Origin: Streptomyces genisteinicus | Lineage (GTDB): Bacteria; Actinomycetota; Actinomycetes; Streptomycetales; Streptomycetaceae | Length of the DNA: 64,000 nucleotides | Direction: 5' to 3' | Assembly (NCBI RefSeq): GCF_014489615.1 | Contig: NZ_CP060825.1 | Location: 5,874,001-5,938,000, forward strand | Part shown: piece after piece, positions 50,718 through 58,860 of the stretch | Layout of the letters: every line of letters starts with the position of its first letter | Position numbering within the stretch: the first letter of the stretch is position 1 | Notes under the pieces: model-generated | The model's input: the letters and a program-made list of their open reading frames with translations, nothing else | Database searches by the model: none | Told to the model about the DNA's origin: nothing | Made by a program: the position numbers and the translations under genes

Positions 50718-51352
50718 TGATCGGCTTGGAAGCGGTGGCGGCATACGCCGTCGTGGCACTGCTCGGCGCGATGTCGCCCGGCCCCGACTTCGCCCTGGTC
50801 AGCCGCTATGCGGCGCTCCGGGGACGGCTCGCGGGCCTGGGTGCGGCAGCGGGCGTCGCCGCGGGCATGGCGGTCAACACCGTCGCCGCCGTGGTGGGCG
50901 TCGGCGCCGCGCTCGCCGCCTCGCCGGCCGTCTTCCGGGCCATCACCCTGACCGGCGCCGCCTACCTCTGCTACCTCGGCGTCCGGGCCCTGCTCGCGGC
51001 CCGGGCGGCCGACGGCGGCGGCCTCGGGGAGTCCGCCGGCGGGCAGCGGGACGGCAGCGTCCGGTGGGTCGCCTTCCGGCAGGGGCTCGTCACCAACGTG
51101 CTCAACCCGAAGTCGATCGTCTTCCTCGTGGCGCTGCTGCCGCAGTTCCTGACGGACCGTTCGACATGGGCCGACAGGTCGGTACTCGGCCTGGTCACGG
51201 TCCTGATGGTCTTCCTCTGGTTCTGCGCGGTCTCCCTCGCGGTGGGCGCCTTCCAGTCGGTCTTCCGGCGCCCCGGCGCCCGGCGGGTCCTGAACGCCGC
51301 GACCGGCGTGGTCCTCATCGTCCTCGCGGCCGTGATCGTCCTGAACGCCTGA
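50714..51352 (+). CDS. LysE-family amino acid exporter
   Basis: 212 residues from ATG 50714, overlapping the mutase stop (ATGA). Six hydrophobic segments are visible; the signature LLGAMSPGPDFALVSRYA at the N-terminus and the GLVTNVLNPKSIVFLVALLPQF motif are diagnostic of LysE/RhtB transporters. It likely exports a basic or other amino acid, and the Lrp-like gene nearby is a plausible controller. It ends the permease-mutase-exporter operon. Confidence 0.9.
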   Translation: MMIGLEAVAAYAVVALLGAMSPGPDFALVSRYAALRGRLAGLGAAAGVAAGMAVNTVAAVVGVGAALAASPAVFRAITLTGAAYLCYLGVRALLAARAADGGGLGESAGGQRDGSVRWVAFRQGLVTNVLNPKSIVFLVALLPQFLTDRSTWADRSVLGLVTVLMVFLWFCAVSLAVGAFQSVFRRPGARRVLNAATGVVLIVLAAVIVLNA

Positions 51353-51480
51353 ATGCCTGAATGTCCTGAACGCATGAACGCCTGACCGCTCTCACGCCCG
51401 GCCTTCGCCACGCCTGTACCCCGCCACGCCCGAACTCTCCATGCCCGAAAGCCCGAAAGCCCGAACACGCCCGCACACGC
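51340..51480. repeat. Degenerate octamer repeats after the LysE gene
   Basis: Short related units (GAACGCCT, GAATGCCT, GAATGTCCT, GAACGCAT, then CGCCCGAAC and GCCCGAAA) recur from about 51340 to 51480. The remaining gap to 51686 carries no gene and no promoter I can define. These are simple slippage repeats rather than a CRISPR array. Confidence 0.6.
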
Positions 51481-51686
51481 CCGAACATCTCCACGCCCGA
51501 CCGCCGAACCCCGCACCGCCCGGCCGTCCCACCGGACACCGGCCACCGGACACGGGACCGGGGGCACCCGCCCCCGGGACTTCCCGGCCGCGAGGTTCCG
51601 CCGAACGGCGACGCACCACCCGTGAACAGTCCGTCACACCGTCGTGCCGAGACATCCGCCAGCGCATCAACGGACCGGAGGGGACA

Positions 51687-53054
51687 GTGCCCGCGCACCC
51701 CCTGTACGACGCCGTAGCAGTCGGCTGCGGCCCTTCCAACCTCAGTTTCGCCGCCCTCGCCACCGAGGTGCCCGGCCTCCGCATCGCCGTCCTGGAAAGC
51801 GACACGGCGATGCGCTGGCACCCCGGGCTCATGCTCCCGGGCGCGAAACTCCAGGTCTCGCCCTGGAAGGACCTGGTCAGCCTCGCTTCGCCGACCAATC
51901 CGCACTCCTTCCTCAACTACCTGGTGTCCAGCGGCCGCATACACCGGTTCCTGGTCAGCTCCCGCAGCGCCGTCAGCCGCAGGGAGTTCGAGCAGTACTA
52001 CGCCTGGGCCGCCGACCGGGTCGGCACCGTCCGCTTCGGCCAGACGGTCCGGTCCGTCGAACGCGCCCCGGAGGGGTTCCGCGTCCACACCGACCGCGCG
52101 ACCTGGCGGGCCCGCAACCTGGTGCTCGGCGCCGGGCGGCCCCCGCGGGTGCCCGCGCAGACCCGGCCGTTCCTCGGCGACGGCGTCTTCCACGCCCACG
52201 ACTACCTCAGGGCGCCGCGCCGCACCGGCGGAGCCCGGGTGCTGGTGGTCGGCGGCGGCCAGAGTGCCGCGGAGATCGTCAACCACCTGCTCTCCGGCCC
52301 CGGCGCGCTCCCCTCCGAACTGGTGTGGGCCACCGGCCGGATCGGCCTCCCGCCGCTCGACGACTCCCCGTTCAGCAACGACTGGTACACCCCCGGCGCG
52401 GTCCGCCACTTCCACCGCGCCGGCCCCAAGGTCCGTGCCCGGCTGCTGGAAGCCCTCACCTACACCAGCGACGGTGTGAGCGAGGACCTGCTGGCCGACA
52501 TCTACCGCCGGCTGTACGAGCTGGACTACGTGGACGACACCGCCTTCCGCCACGCCGTGCTCCCCGGCTACCGGCTGGACCAGCTCGGCCGCGCGGAGCG
52601 GGGCTACGAGGCCGTGCTCTCGGGCACCGGGCCCGGCGACGAACGCCTCGCCGCCGTGGACACCGTGATCCTCGCGACCGGCTACGCGAGCGGACCCCCG
52701 GCGTTCCTCGCCCCGCTGCTGGACGAACTGCCCCGCCACGACGACGGCAACTTCCGGACCCGCGCCGACTTCCGGCTCGACACGGAGACCGCCCCGGCCC
52801 CGCCCGGGGAGCTCACCGGCACCGGCGGCATCTGGGTGCAGAACGCCGCCCGCCACAGCCACGGCGTCGCGGACCCCAATCTCAGCCTCTCCGCCTGGCG
52901 CAGCGCGGTCATCCTCAACTCCCTCACCGGACGGCAGGTGTTCAGGACCGACGGGTTCGACACCACCTTCGACTTCGAGCCGGCCGGCGGCCCCGCGCCC
53001 GCTCTCCGTGCCCATGCCGTGCCCGCCCTGGATGAAGGGACGTTTCTCCCGTGA
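51687..53054 (+). CDS. Lysine/ornithine N-monooxygenase (SidA/IucD family)
   Basis: 455 residues from GTG 51687 (GGAGGGGACA upstream). FAD motif VGCGPSNLSFAAL, NADPH motif VLVVGGGQSAAEIV, the substrate loop DDSPFSNDWYTPG and the C-terminal VILATGYASG are all present. It N-hydroxylates the side-chain amine of lysine or ornithine. It starts a tightly overlapping operon with a cupin and a flavin oxidase. In s56-p1-type clusters this enzyme makes N6-hydroxylysine for hydrazine formation; siderophore use is less likely as no NIS/NRPS synthetase or acyltransferase is near. Confidence 0.92.
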   Translation: MPAHPLYDAVAVGCGPSNLSFAALATEVPGLRIAVLESDTAMRWHPGLMLPGAKLQVSPWKDLVSLASPTNPHSFLNYLVSSGRIHRFLVSSRSAVSRREFEQYYAWAADRVGTVRFGQTVRSVERAPEGFRVHTDRATWRARNLVLGAGRPPRVPAQTRPFLGDGVFHAHDYLRAPRRTGGARVLVVGGGQSAAEIVNHLLSGPGALPSELVWATGRIGLPPLDDSPFSNDWYTPGAVRHFHRAGPKVRARLLEALTYTSDGVSEDLLADIYRRLYELDYVDDTAFRHAVLPGYRLDQLGRAERGYEAVLSGTGPGDERLAAVDTVILATGYASGPPAFLAPLLDELPRHDDGNFRTRADFRLDTETAPAPPGELTGTGGIWVQNAARHSHGVADPNLSLSAWRSAVILNSLTGRQVFRTDGFDTTFDFEPAGGPAPALRAHAVPALDEGTFLP

Positions 53055-53446
53055 TCGCCGTACCCCACGTCCCCAGCGCGCGGACCGCCGAGGACATCGC
53101 CCACCTGCCCCGCACCGGCGTGCTCGGCGGCGAGCTGCAACTCCACTCGGAGGGCACCACCCTGGTGGAGTTCGTCCTGCCCGACCGCTTCCCCGGCGGC
53201 CCCGACGTGCCCGTCAAGGTGAACTGGTGGAGCCTCGCCCCCGGTGAGAGCACCCCGCCCGAGAGCCACCGCGTGCACGAGATGTGGCTGATCTCGGCCG
53301 GCGAGGCCGACCTGGAGCTCGGCGACGAGACCATCCGGGTCCGGGCCGGGCAGAGCGTCTTCATCCCGTCCCAGGTGCCCCACCACGCCGTCAGCCGCGG
53401 TCCCGGACCGCTCGTCGGCTTCGCCGTCTGGTGGGAACCCCGGTGA
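53051..53446 (+). CDS. Cupin protein, probable half of a split hydrazine synthetase
   Basis: 131 residues from GTG 53051, overlapping the previous stop. The cupin barrel shows the metal-ligand pattern ESHRVHEMW in motif 1 and PHHAV in motif 2, consistent with a His/Glu-bound metal. In known hydrazine synthetases, a small cupin is fused to a MetRS-like domain; here the MetRS-like protein is encoded separately at 61507. The cupin would bind the activated glycyl ester plus N-hydroxylysine and rearrange it to form the N-N bond. The fold is seen; the role is inferred from context. Confidence 0.75.
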   Translation: MIAVPHVPSARTAEDIAHLPRTGVLGGELQLHSEGTTLVEFVLPDRFPGGPDVPVKVNWWSLAPGESTPPESHRVHEMWLISAGEADLELGDETIRVRAGQSVFIPSQVPHHAVSRGPGPLVGFAVWWEPR

Positions 53447-54663
53447 CCGCGGACCGTGCCGACCTGCTGATCGTCGGCGGCGGGATCATCGGGGCCACCG
53501 CCGCCTGGGCGGCCGCCCGCCACGCGCCCGGCTCCCGCGTCGTGCTCGCCGACCGCGGTGAGCCCGGCGGCGGAGCCAGCGCGCTGTCGGCCGCGCTGAT
53601 CGTCCCGTACGCCCCCGACGACGAGCACCGCGCCCTCATGACGGAGGCGGTCCGGCTGCTCGCCACCGGCCCGCTCGCGGACTTCCAGCGGACCGTGCCC
53701 ATGGCCTTCGTGGTGCCCGGGGACTCCGCCCCGACCGTGTCCGGCCACTTCCTGGGCGGCCCCCTGCCGGTGGCCGGCGAGGACCGGCTCGCCGGGCTGG
53801 CCGCCGCCTACCCCGGTCTGTCGCCGCTCCCCGGCGAGACCGTGCTGGACGCGGGCGACCGGTGCACGGTCCTCGACGTACCGGGCTGGATCACCGCCGT
53901 CACCGGCGGCGCGCTGCCCGGGGTCCCCGCGCCCGAGGTGCTGACCGGAACCACCGTCACCCGGCTGGTCCGCGACGGCGACGGCTGGGCGGCCGCCACC
54001 GCGGAGGGCCCGGTCCTGCGGGCCCGCCGCGTCCTGCTCGCCACCGGACCGTGGGCCGCGCCCGGGACCGTCACCGCGCCCGGGGCGCACCCGGCGCCGC
54101 CCCACACCACCGGCGCCAAGCTCGTCGCCGCTCTCCACCTGGCTCCCGGCTCGGTGCCCGACGGGCCCGGCGTCCCGGGGGTGGTGTTCCTGGAGGACGA
54201 CCTCTTCGTCCTCCCCGGGCGCACCCCGCTGGTGAGCTTTGCCGCGCGCGGACGGCTGCCCCACGGAAGCACCCCCGCCGCCGGACTGCCCGCCGGCGAG
54301 CGGGCGGAGGGCGTCCGGGCGCTCGCCCGCAGGCTGCCCGCGCTCGCCGGGCAGGTCACCGGCGGCCGCTGCTTCCCGGACGCCTACACCCCCGGCCGGC
54401 TGCCCCGGGTCGGGCGGACCGACGGCGCCCCGGGCCTCGCCTGGATCACCGGCGGCTCCGGCTCGGGCGTCCGCTTCGCCCCCGCCCTTGCCGCACGCGC
54501 CCTGCGCGCCCTCGCCCTGCCCGTACCGCCCGCCCGCGGGACCGGCCCCGGCCCGGCCCGGCCCCGGCCGTCCGCCCGCGGCACCACCGCGGCCCCGCCC
54601 GTCCCGCCGGCCGCCGGGACCGGCACCGCCCTGTCCACCGCACTTCCCGGAGCCACCTCGTGA
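53443..54663 (+). CDS. FAD-dependent DAO-family oxidase
   Basis: 406 residues from GTG 53443 (overlap with the cupin stop). The dinucleotide motif LLIVGGGIIGATAAWAAARH at the N-terminus and the C-terminal PGLAWITGGSGSGVRFAPALAARAL are DAO-superfamily signatures (glycine/D-amino-acid oxidase type). In the s56-p1 pathway such an oxidase cleaves the lysine-glycine hydrazine, giving hydrazinoacetate and 2-aminoadipate semialdehyde, and this gene is in the same order after the N-hydroxylase. The last 40 residues are a Pro/Ala-rich tail. Confidence 0.85.
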   Translation: MTADRADLLIVGGGIIGATAAWAAARHAPGSRVVLADRGEPGGGASALSAALIVPYAPDDEHRALMTEAVRLLATGPLADFQRTVPMAFVVPGDSAPTVSGHFLGGPLPVAGEDRLAGLAAAYPGLSPLPGETVLDAGDRCTVLDVPGWITAVTGGALPGVPAPEVLTGTTVTRLVRDGDGWAAATAEGPVLRARRVLLATGPWAAPGTVTAPGAHPAPPHTTGAKLVAALHLAPGSVPDGPGVPGVVFLEDDLFVLPGRTPLVSFAARGRLPHGSTPAAGLPAGERAEGVRALARRLPALAGQVTGGRCFPDAYTPGRLPRVGRTDGAPGLAWITGGSGSGVRFAPALAARALRALALPVPPARGTGPGPARPRPSARGTTAAPPVPPAAGTGTALSTALPGATS

Positions 54664-55988
54664 CCGAACACCTTCCCGGGCCCCCGGGCGCCCCCGCCCT
54701 CCTGCTCGTCGGCGGGGCCGCTGCCGGCGGCCACGGCCTCGACTCGACGCGGCGCACCATCCGCGCCGCCCGCGCCCTCGGCCTCGCCGTCCACCTCACC
54801 GACCTGCCCGAGGCGCTCGCCGCCGCGACCGCCGTCACCGCCCTCGCGGACCACGTGAGCGCGCTCGACCACGAGCAGCCCGCGGCGTGCGCGCGCTGGG
54901 CCCGCTCCGGCGCCGCCGGGAACGTGGCCGCGGTCTTCAGCTCCCGCGAGTACGCCCAGGAGGGGGCCGCCGCGATCGCCGCCGCTCTCGGGCTGCCCGG
55001 CAACGCCCCGGCGCTGGTCGCCACCGTCCGCCGCAAGGACCAGTGCCGCGCCGCCCTCGCCCGCGCCGGGTTCCGGCAGCCCGCCGTGCGCCTGTGCCAC
55101 GGCGTCGAGCAGGCCCGGGAGTTCGCGAAGGAGCGCCCCGGTCCGTGGATCGTCAAGCCGCGCGACGCCATGGGCAGCCTCGGCGTGGCGCTCGTGGAGG
55201 CCCCCGGGGAGCTCGACGCCGCCGTCGCCGCGCTGCCGGGCGGTGGGCCGTTCCTGGTCGAGGAGTACGTCACCGGGCCCGAGTTCAGCGTCGAGGGCGT
55301 CCTGACCGGGGGCAGGCCCCATGTGCTCGCGATCACCGCCAAGCACGTCACCCCGCCCCCGCTCTTCGTGGAGCTGGCCCACGCCCTGCCCGCGCCGGCC
55401 GGCCGTGAGGTCCACGACGGGCTGGCCCGGGAGGCGGCCGCCGCGGTCACCGTGCTCGGCCTGCGCCACGGCGTCTTCCACGTCGAGGCGTGGTGGACGC
55501 CGGAGGGCCCCGTCCTCGGCGAGGTGCACACCCGCTTTGGCGGCGACTGGATCCACCTGATGCTCGAACACGTCCTGGACGCGGACGTCAGCGACGCGGT
55601 CCTGCGCGACCTCCTCGGCCTGCCCGTCCCGGACCTCACCCCGGCCGACCCCGCCCGTCCCGGGCGCGGCGCGGCCGTCCTCTTCCCGACACCCGGACCC
55701 GGCACGGTCACCGCCCTGCACGGCTGGGACCGGCTCGCCGGACAGCCGGGGGTGCTGCACGCCGAACCGCAGCTCGCCCCCGGCGACACCGTGCCGCCCC
55801 TCACCGACTCCGCGGCCCGGCGCGGCGTCCTCGTCACCGCAGCCGAGGACGCCCGGACCGCCCTGGACCTGGCCCGCCGTCTCGCCGCCGGCCTCGGGAC
55901 GACCACCGTCCCCGCGGCCGGCGCGACGACCGCGCCCGGTCCCTCCGCCCCCGCGCCCTCGGGCGCCGGCCACTCACAGGAGCACTGA
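54660..55988 (+). CDS. ATP-grasp ligase 1 (L-amino acid ligase type)
   Basis: 442 residues, GTG at 54660 overlapping the oxidase stop. ATP-grasp elements: WIVKPRDAMGSLGV (phosphate loop), FLVEEYVTGPEFSVEGVL, and EVHTRFGGDWIHLM (metal ligands and substrate loop). The N-terminal LLLVGGAAAGGHGLDSTRRTIRAARALGLAVHLTD is the pre-ATP-grasp domain. BacD/LAL-type enzymes form dipeptides from free amino acids. It probably joins an amino acid to the hydrazino acid or another building block. It is distinct in sequence from the ligases at 58857 and 60252. Confidence 0.85.
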   Translation: MTEHLPGPPGAPALLLVGGAAAGGHGLDSTRRTIRAARALGLAVHLTDLPEALAAATAVTALADHVSALDHEQPAACARWARSGAAGNVAAVFSSREYAQEGAAAIAAALGLPGNAPALVATVRRKDQCRAALARAGFRQPAVRLCHGVEQAREFAKERPGPWIVKPRDAMGSLGVALVEAPGELDAAVAALPGGGPFLVEEYVTGPEFSVEGVLTGGRPHVLAITAKHVTPPPLFVELAHALPAPAGREVHDGLAREAAAAVTVLGLRHGVFHVEAWWTPEGPVLGEVHTRFGGDWIHLMLEHVLDADVSDAVLRDLLGLPVPDLTPADPARPGRGAAVLFPTPGPGTVTALHGWDRLAGQPGVLHAEPQLAPGDTVPPLTDSAARRGVLVTAAEDARTALDLARRLAAGLGTTTVPAAGATTAPGPSAPAPSGAGHSQEH

Positions 55989-56824
55989 TGAGCAACACGC
56001 TGCACGACGCGACCCTCGTCGCCGAGAACACCGAGGTCATCCAGCAGATCGACCCGCTCTTCGACGTGCTGTCGAAGGACGCGCCCGAGCGGTCCGACCT
56101 GGTCCGTCTCGCCGCGGGCACCCTGGCCGCGGTGCGCATACCCCACCACCTGCCGGCCGACCGCTGCGCCGAGCTGATGACGGCGCTGGACGCGGCCGAG
56201 TTCGACACCTACGACGAGCGCCGGATCTTCCCCCCGGTGACCAAGTTCGGCCCGGCCGTCTTCGACTACTACCTCGACGACACGATCCGCCCCGAGTACT
56301 GGGACCACGCGGCGCAGTCCCGCGCCACCTGGAAGAAGATCGTCGGCGACCACGACCCGCTGGACGCCCTCGTCGGGGAACTCCGCCGCATCTGGCAGGG
56401 CCCCGTGGAGCCCGCGACCGTCGGCGGGCGGGAGCTGTTCGTCGGCATGGTCAGGGAGCTGACCGGCGGCGCCCGGATGCACTTCGACGAGCTGATGCGC
56501 GAGTTCCCGGGCGTCATGGACCAGGAGCTCGTCGCGCAGTTCGGCTTCAACTGCTATGTGAGCGTGCCCGAGGAGGGCGGCGAACTCGTCGTCTACCGCC
56601 GCCGCTGGAAGCCCAGCGACGAGCAGGCGCGGATCGGCTACGGCTGGTCCGAGAAGGTTGCCGACGGCGAGCCCCGCGTCCTGGTGAAGCCGTCGGTCGG
56701 CGACTCCGTCTGGTTCGACTCGCGCAACTACCACGCCATCAACCCCAACACGGCCGGGCGGCGCCTCTCCCTGGCGTTCTTCTGCGGTGTCACCACCGAG
56801 AACAAGCTCGTCCTGTGGTCCTGA
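55988..56824 (+). CDS. 2-oxoglutarate/Fe(II)-dependent oxygenase
   Basis: 278 residues, ATG at 55988 overlapping the ligase stop. The 2-His-1-carboxylate facial triad can be read as HFDEL (H-x-D) and YHAINP (distal His), with an Arg ten residues later (GRRLSLAFF) as the 2-oxoglutarate anchor. The N-terminal half is helical. It resembles free-standing amino-acid hydroxylases. It likely hydroxylates an amino acid or the final peptide. The substrate is unknown. Confidence 0.82.
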   Translation: MSNTLHDATLVAENTEVIQQIDPLFDVLSKDAPERSDLVRLAAGTLAAVRIPHHLPADRCAELMTALDAAEFDTYDERRIFPPVTKFGPAVFDYYLDDTIRPEYWDHAAQSRATWKKIVGDHDPLDALVGELRRIWQGPVEPATVGGRELFVGMVRELTGGARMHFDELMREFPGVMDQELVAQFGFNCYVSVPEEGGELVVYRRRWKPSDEQARIGYGWSEKVADGEPRVLVKPSVGDSVWFDSRNYHAINPNTAGRRLSLAFFCGVTTENKLVLWS

Positions 56825-56901
56825 ACCGGAACTCCGGAGCGGGCCGCGCGCCCGCTCCGGACGGTCCGGCCGCCCCACCCGATCCGAAGGAAGAACGACA
56901 C

Positions 56902-57558
56902 GTGCGCACCCACCTGCTCCACCGCGAAGACCCCTACCTGCGCGAATTCGAGACGACCGTGGTCGCCGTCGGCGAGGAGACCCTGGAACTCGACGCGACC
57001 GCCTTCTACGCCCGCGGCGGCGGCCAGCTCGGCGACCAGGGCGTGCTCGGCGGTCACCGCGTGCTCGACACCGTGAAGGCCCCCGACGGGCTGAGCGTCG
57101 TGCACCGGATGGAGTGGAACGGCGCCCCGCCCTCGCCGGGCGACCGGCTCACCGGCAGCGTGGACTGGGAACGCCGCTACCCGATGATGCGGCTGCACAG
57201 CGCCCAGCACCTGCTGTGGATCGCCCTCGCCGCCGAGTACGGGCCCGAACAGCAGGACCGCGGCGGCGAGATCGCCCCCGAGAAGGCGCGGCTCGACGTC
57301 GCCTGGGAGGCCCCCGAACGCCCCGACCCGGCGGCCCTCACCGCCCGGCTCGCCGCGCTCGTCTCCGCCGACCTGCCCATCGAGCGCTACGCCACCGACC
57401 CGGAGGGCGAGCGCTGGGAGTGGGCCATCGCCGAGCACCCGCCGATCCCGTGCGGCGGCACCCACGTCCGCTCGACGGGGGAGACCGGCCCGCTCGCCGT
57501 CACCGTCAAGGGCAAGGGGCGCGGCACCGTGCGCCTGACCGTCAGCCCGGCCGGCTGA
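56902..57558 (+). CDS. AlaX-like alanyl-tRNA editing protein
   Basis: 218 residues, GTG at 56902. The HxxxH of LHSAQHLLWIAL and the CxxxH of PIPCGGTHVRST are the zinc site of the AlaRS editing domain/AlaX family; FYARGGGQLGDQG is also characteristic. Such proteins deacylate tRNA charged with the wrong amino acid (classically Ser or Gly on tRNA-Ala). In a biosynthetic cluster it is most simply a self-protection factor against a product or intermediate that is a proteinogenic amino acid mimic, or it uses aminoacyl-tRNA chemistry. It lies 77 bp after the oxygenase. Confidence 0.85.
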   Translation: MRTHLLHREDPYLREFETTVVAVGEETLELDATAFYARGGGQLGDQGVLGGHRVLDTVKAPDGLSVVHRMEWNGAPPSPGDRLTGSVDWERRYPMMRLHSAQHLLWIALAAEYGPEQQDRGGEIAPEKARLDVAWEAPERPDPAALTARLAALVSADLPIERYATDPEGERWEWAIAEHPPIPCGGTHVRSTGETGPLAVTVKGKGRGTVRLTVSPAG

Positions 57559-57645
57559 GCCCCCCGGCCGGGCCCCGCGGCCCGGCCGGCGTCCCGCCCG
57601 CCCCGACGGCCCGTCCCGTCCCCCACCGCGACCGCCCGGAGCCCC

Positions 57646-58860
57646 ATGCGCCGCACACTGGCCCTCACCACGGCCTACCTCCTCACACACCTCGGTTACT
57701 TCTCGCTGCTCCCCGTGCTGCCGCTGCTGCTGGAGCGGGGCGCCGGAGCGGCCGGGGCGGGCGCCGCGCTGCTCTGCTTCACCGTGTCGGCCCGTGCGGC
57801 CTCCGTGCTGATCAGCGGGCGGCTCGAACGCTTCCCCGCCCGCGGCTGCATGACCGGCGGGCTGCTGCTGGCGGCGGCGGCGTTCACGGCCCTCGCCGCG
57901 GGCCCGCCGTTCCCCGTCCTGATCGTCCTCCTGTTCGCCGCCGGCTGCGGGATCAGCGTCAACGGGCTGACGGTGCGGGCCTATGTCGCCCAGGCGGTCC
58001 CGGGGAGCGACGACCGGCACAAGCTCTTCACCGCGGTCAACCTCGCCGTCAACGTGGCCGCCTCGCTCGGCCCGGTGGCCGGCACCTTCCTGGTGTGGGC
58101 GGGCCGCGGCGACGGGCTGTGGCTCGCGGTCGGCGGCTGCTACCTGCTCGCCGCCGCCACCACCCGCCTGATGATGCCGGCGGTGCCCGCCGCCCGCGTC
58201 GAGGCGAGCACACTGCGGCGACGGCTCTCCGTCGTGCGGGGCATCCTCCGGTCGCCGTACGCCCGGCGGCTCGCGGCCGTCACCGCCCTGGGGTGGTTCG
58301 TCTACGCCCAGCTCTTCTCCGCGCTGCCCCTCTTCCTCGCCGACATCACCGACCGCAGGGCCATCGCCGCGTACTTCACGGCGAACGCCGTCGCCGTCAT
58401 CCTCCTCCAGGCGCCGGTCTCGGCGCTGGTCGCGCGACGCCTCAAGGCGGGTTCCTCGCCGCTGGTGATGCTGCGTCACGGCTGCCTCCTGCTGACCCTC
58501 GCGTTCCCGCTGATGGCGGTCGTGGCCGACCTGCCGTGGCTGGTCTTCCTCGGCGTCGTGGTCTTCTCCCTCGGCGAGGCGCTCTACGTCCCGCTCGTGG
58601 ACACCGCGTTCGCCGACCTGGCACCCGAGTCCGCCTACGAGTCCTTCAACGCCCGCCAGATCGTCACGGCCGCGGGGGAGTCCCTCGGCTCCTTCGCGGG
58701 CGCCACCGGATACCTCCTCCTCGGCGACCGCCTGGGCCACGGCGCCTGGTTCCTCGCCGTCGGCGCCGCGGGGACGGCCCTCCTCGGGCTGCTCGCCCTC
58801 CGGGGCACCGCCCTGCCCCCGTCCGCATCACACGCTCCCGCACCGAAGGTGGCTCCGTGA
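57646..58860 (+). CDS. MFS exporter of the cluster
   Basis: 404 residues from ATG 57646. Twelve transmembrane segments are expected: TTAYLLTHLGYFSLLPVLPLLLERG at the start, then VSARAASVLISGRLERFPARGCMTGG. FNARQIVTAAGESLGSFAGATGYLLLGDRLG near the end is also conserved. It belongs to the YfcJ/MdtH-like single-drug MFS group. The ATP-grasp 2 start overlaps its stop, so it is probably part of the same unit and exports the cluster product. Confidence 0.85.
   Translation: MRRTLALTTAYLLTHLGYFSLLPVLPLLLERGAGAAGAGAALLCFTVSARAASVLISGRLERFPARGCMTGGLLLAAAAFTALAAGPPFPVLIVLLFAAGCGISVNGLTVRAYVAQAVPGSDDRHKLFTAVNLAVNVAASLGPVAGTFLVWAGRGDGLWLAVGGCYLLAAATTRLMMPAVPAARVEASTLRRRLSVVRGILRSPYARRLAAVTALGWFVYAQLFSALPLFLADITDRRAIAAYFTANAVAVILLQAPVSALVARRLKAGSSPLVMLRHGCLLLTLAFPLMAVVADLPWLVFLGVVVFSLGEALYVPLVDTAFADLAPESAYESFNARQIVTAAGESLGSFAGATGYLLLGDRLGHGAWFLAVGAAGTALLGLLALRGTALPPSASHAPAPKVAP

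Noticed and set aside
51340..51480. Short repeated units after the LysE gene as a CRISPR array
   Set aside because: Units are 8-9 bp, irregular and without unique spacers; no cas genes are in the window.
51687..53054. N-hydroxylase as part of a hydroxamate siderophore cluster
   Set aside because: No NIS/NRPS synthetase, acyltransferase or iron transporter is near; the cupin, oxidase and MetRS-like genes fit hydrazine chemistry better.
56787..58856. Long 5' extension of the ATP-grasp 2 frame through the AlaX and MFS genes, suggesting a giant fusion
   Set aside because: The extension translates to Arg/Pro-rich nonsense; the GTG at 58857 overlaps the MFS stop and begins a normal ATP-grasp domain.
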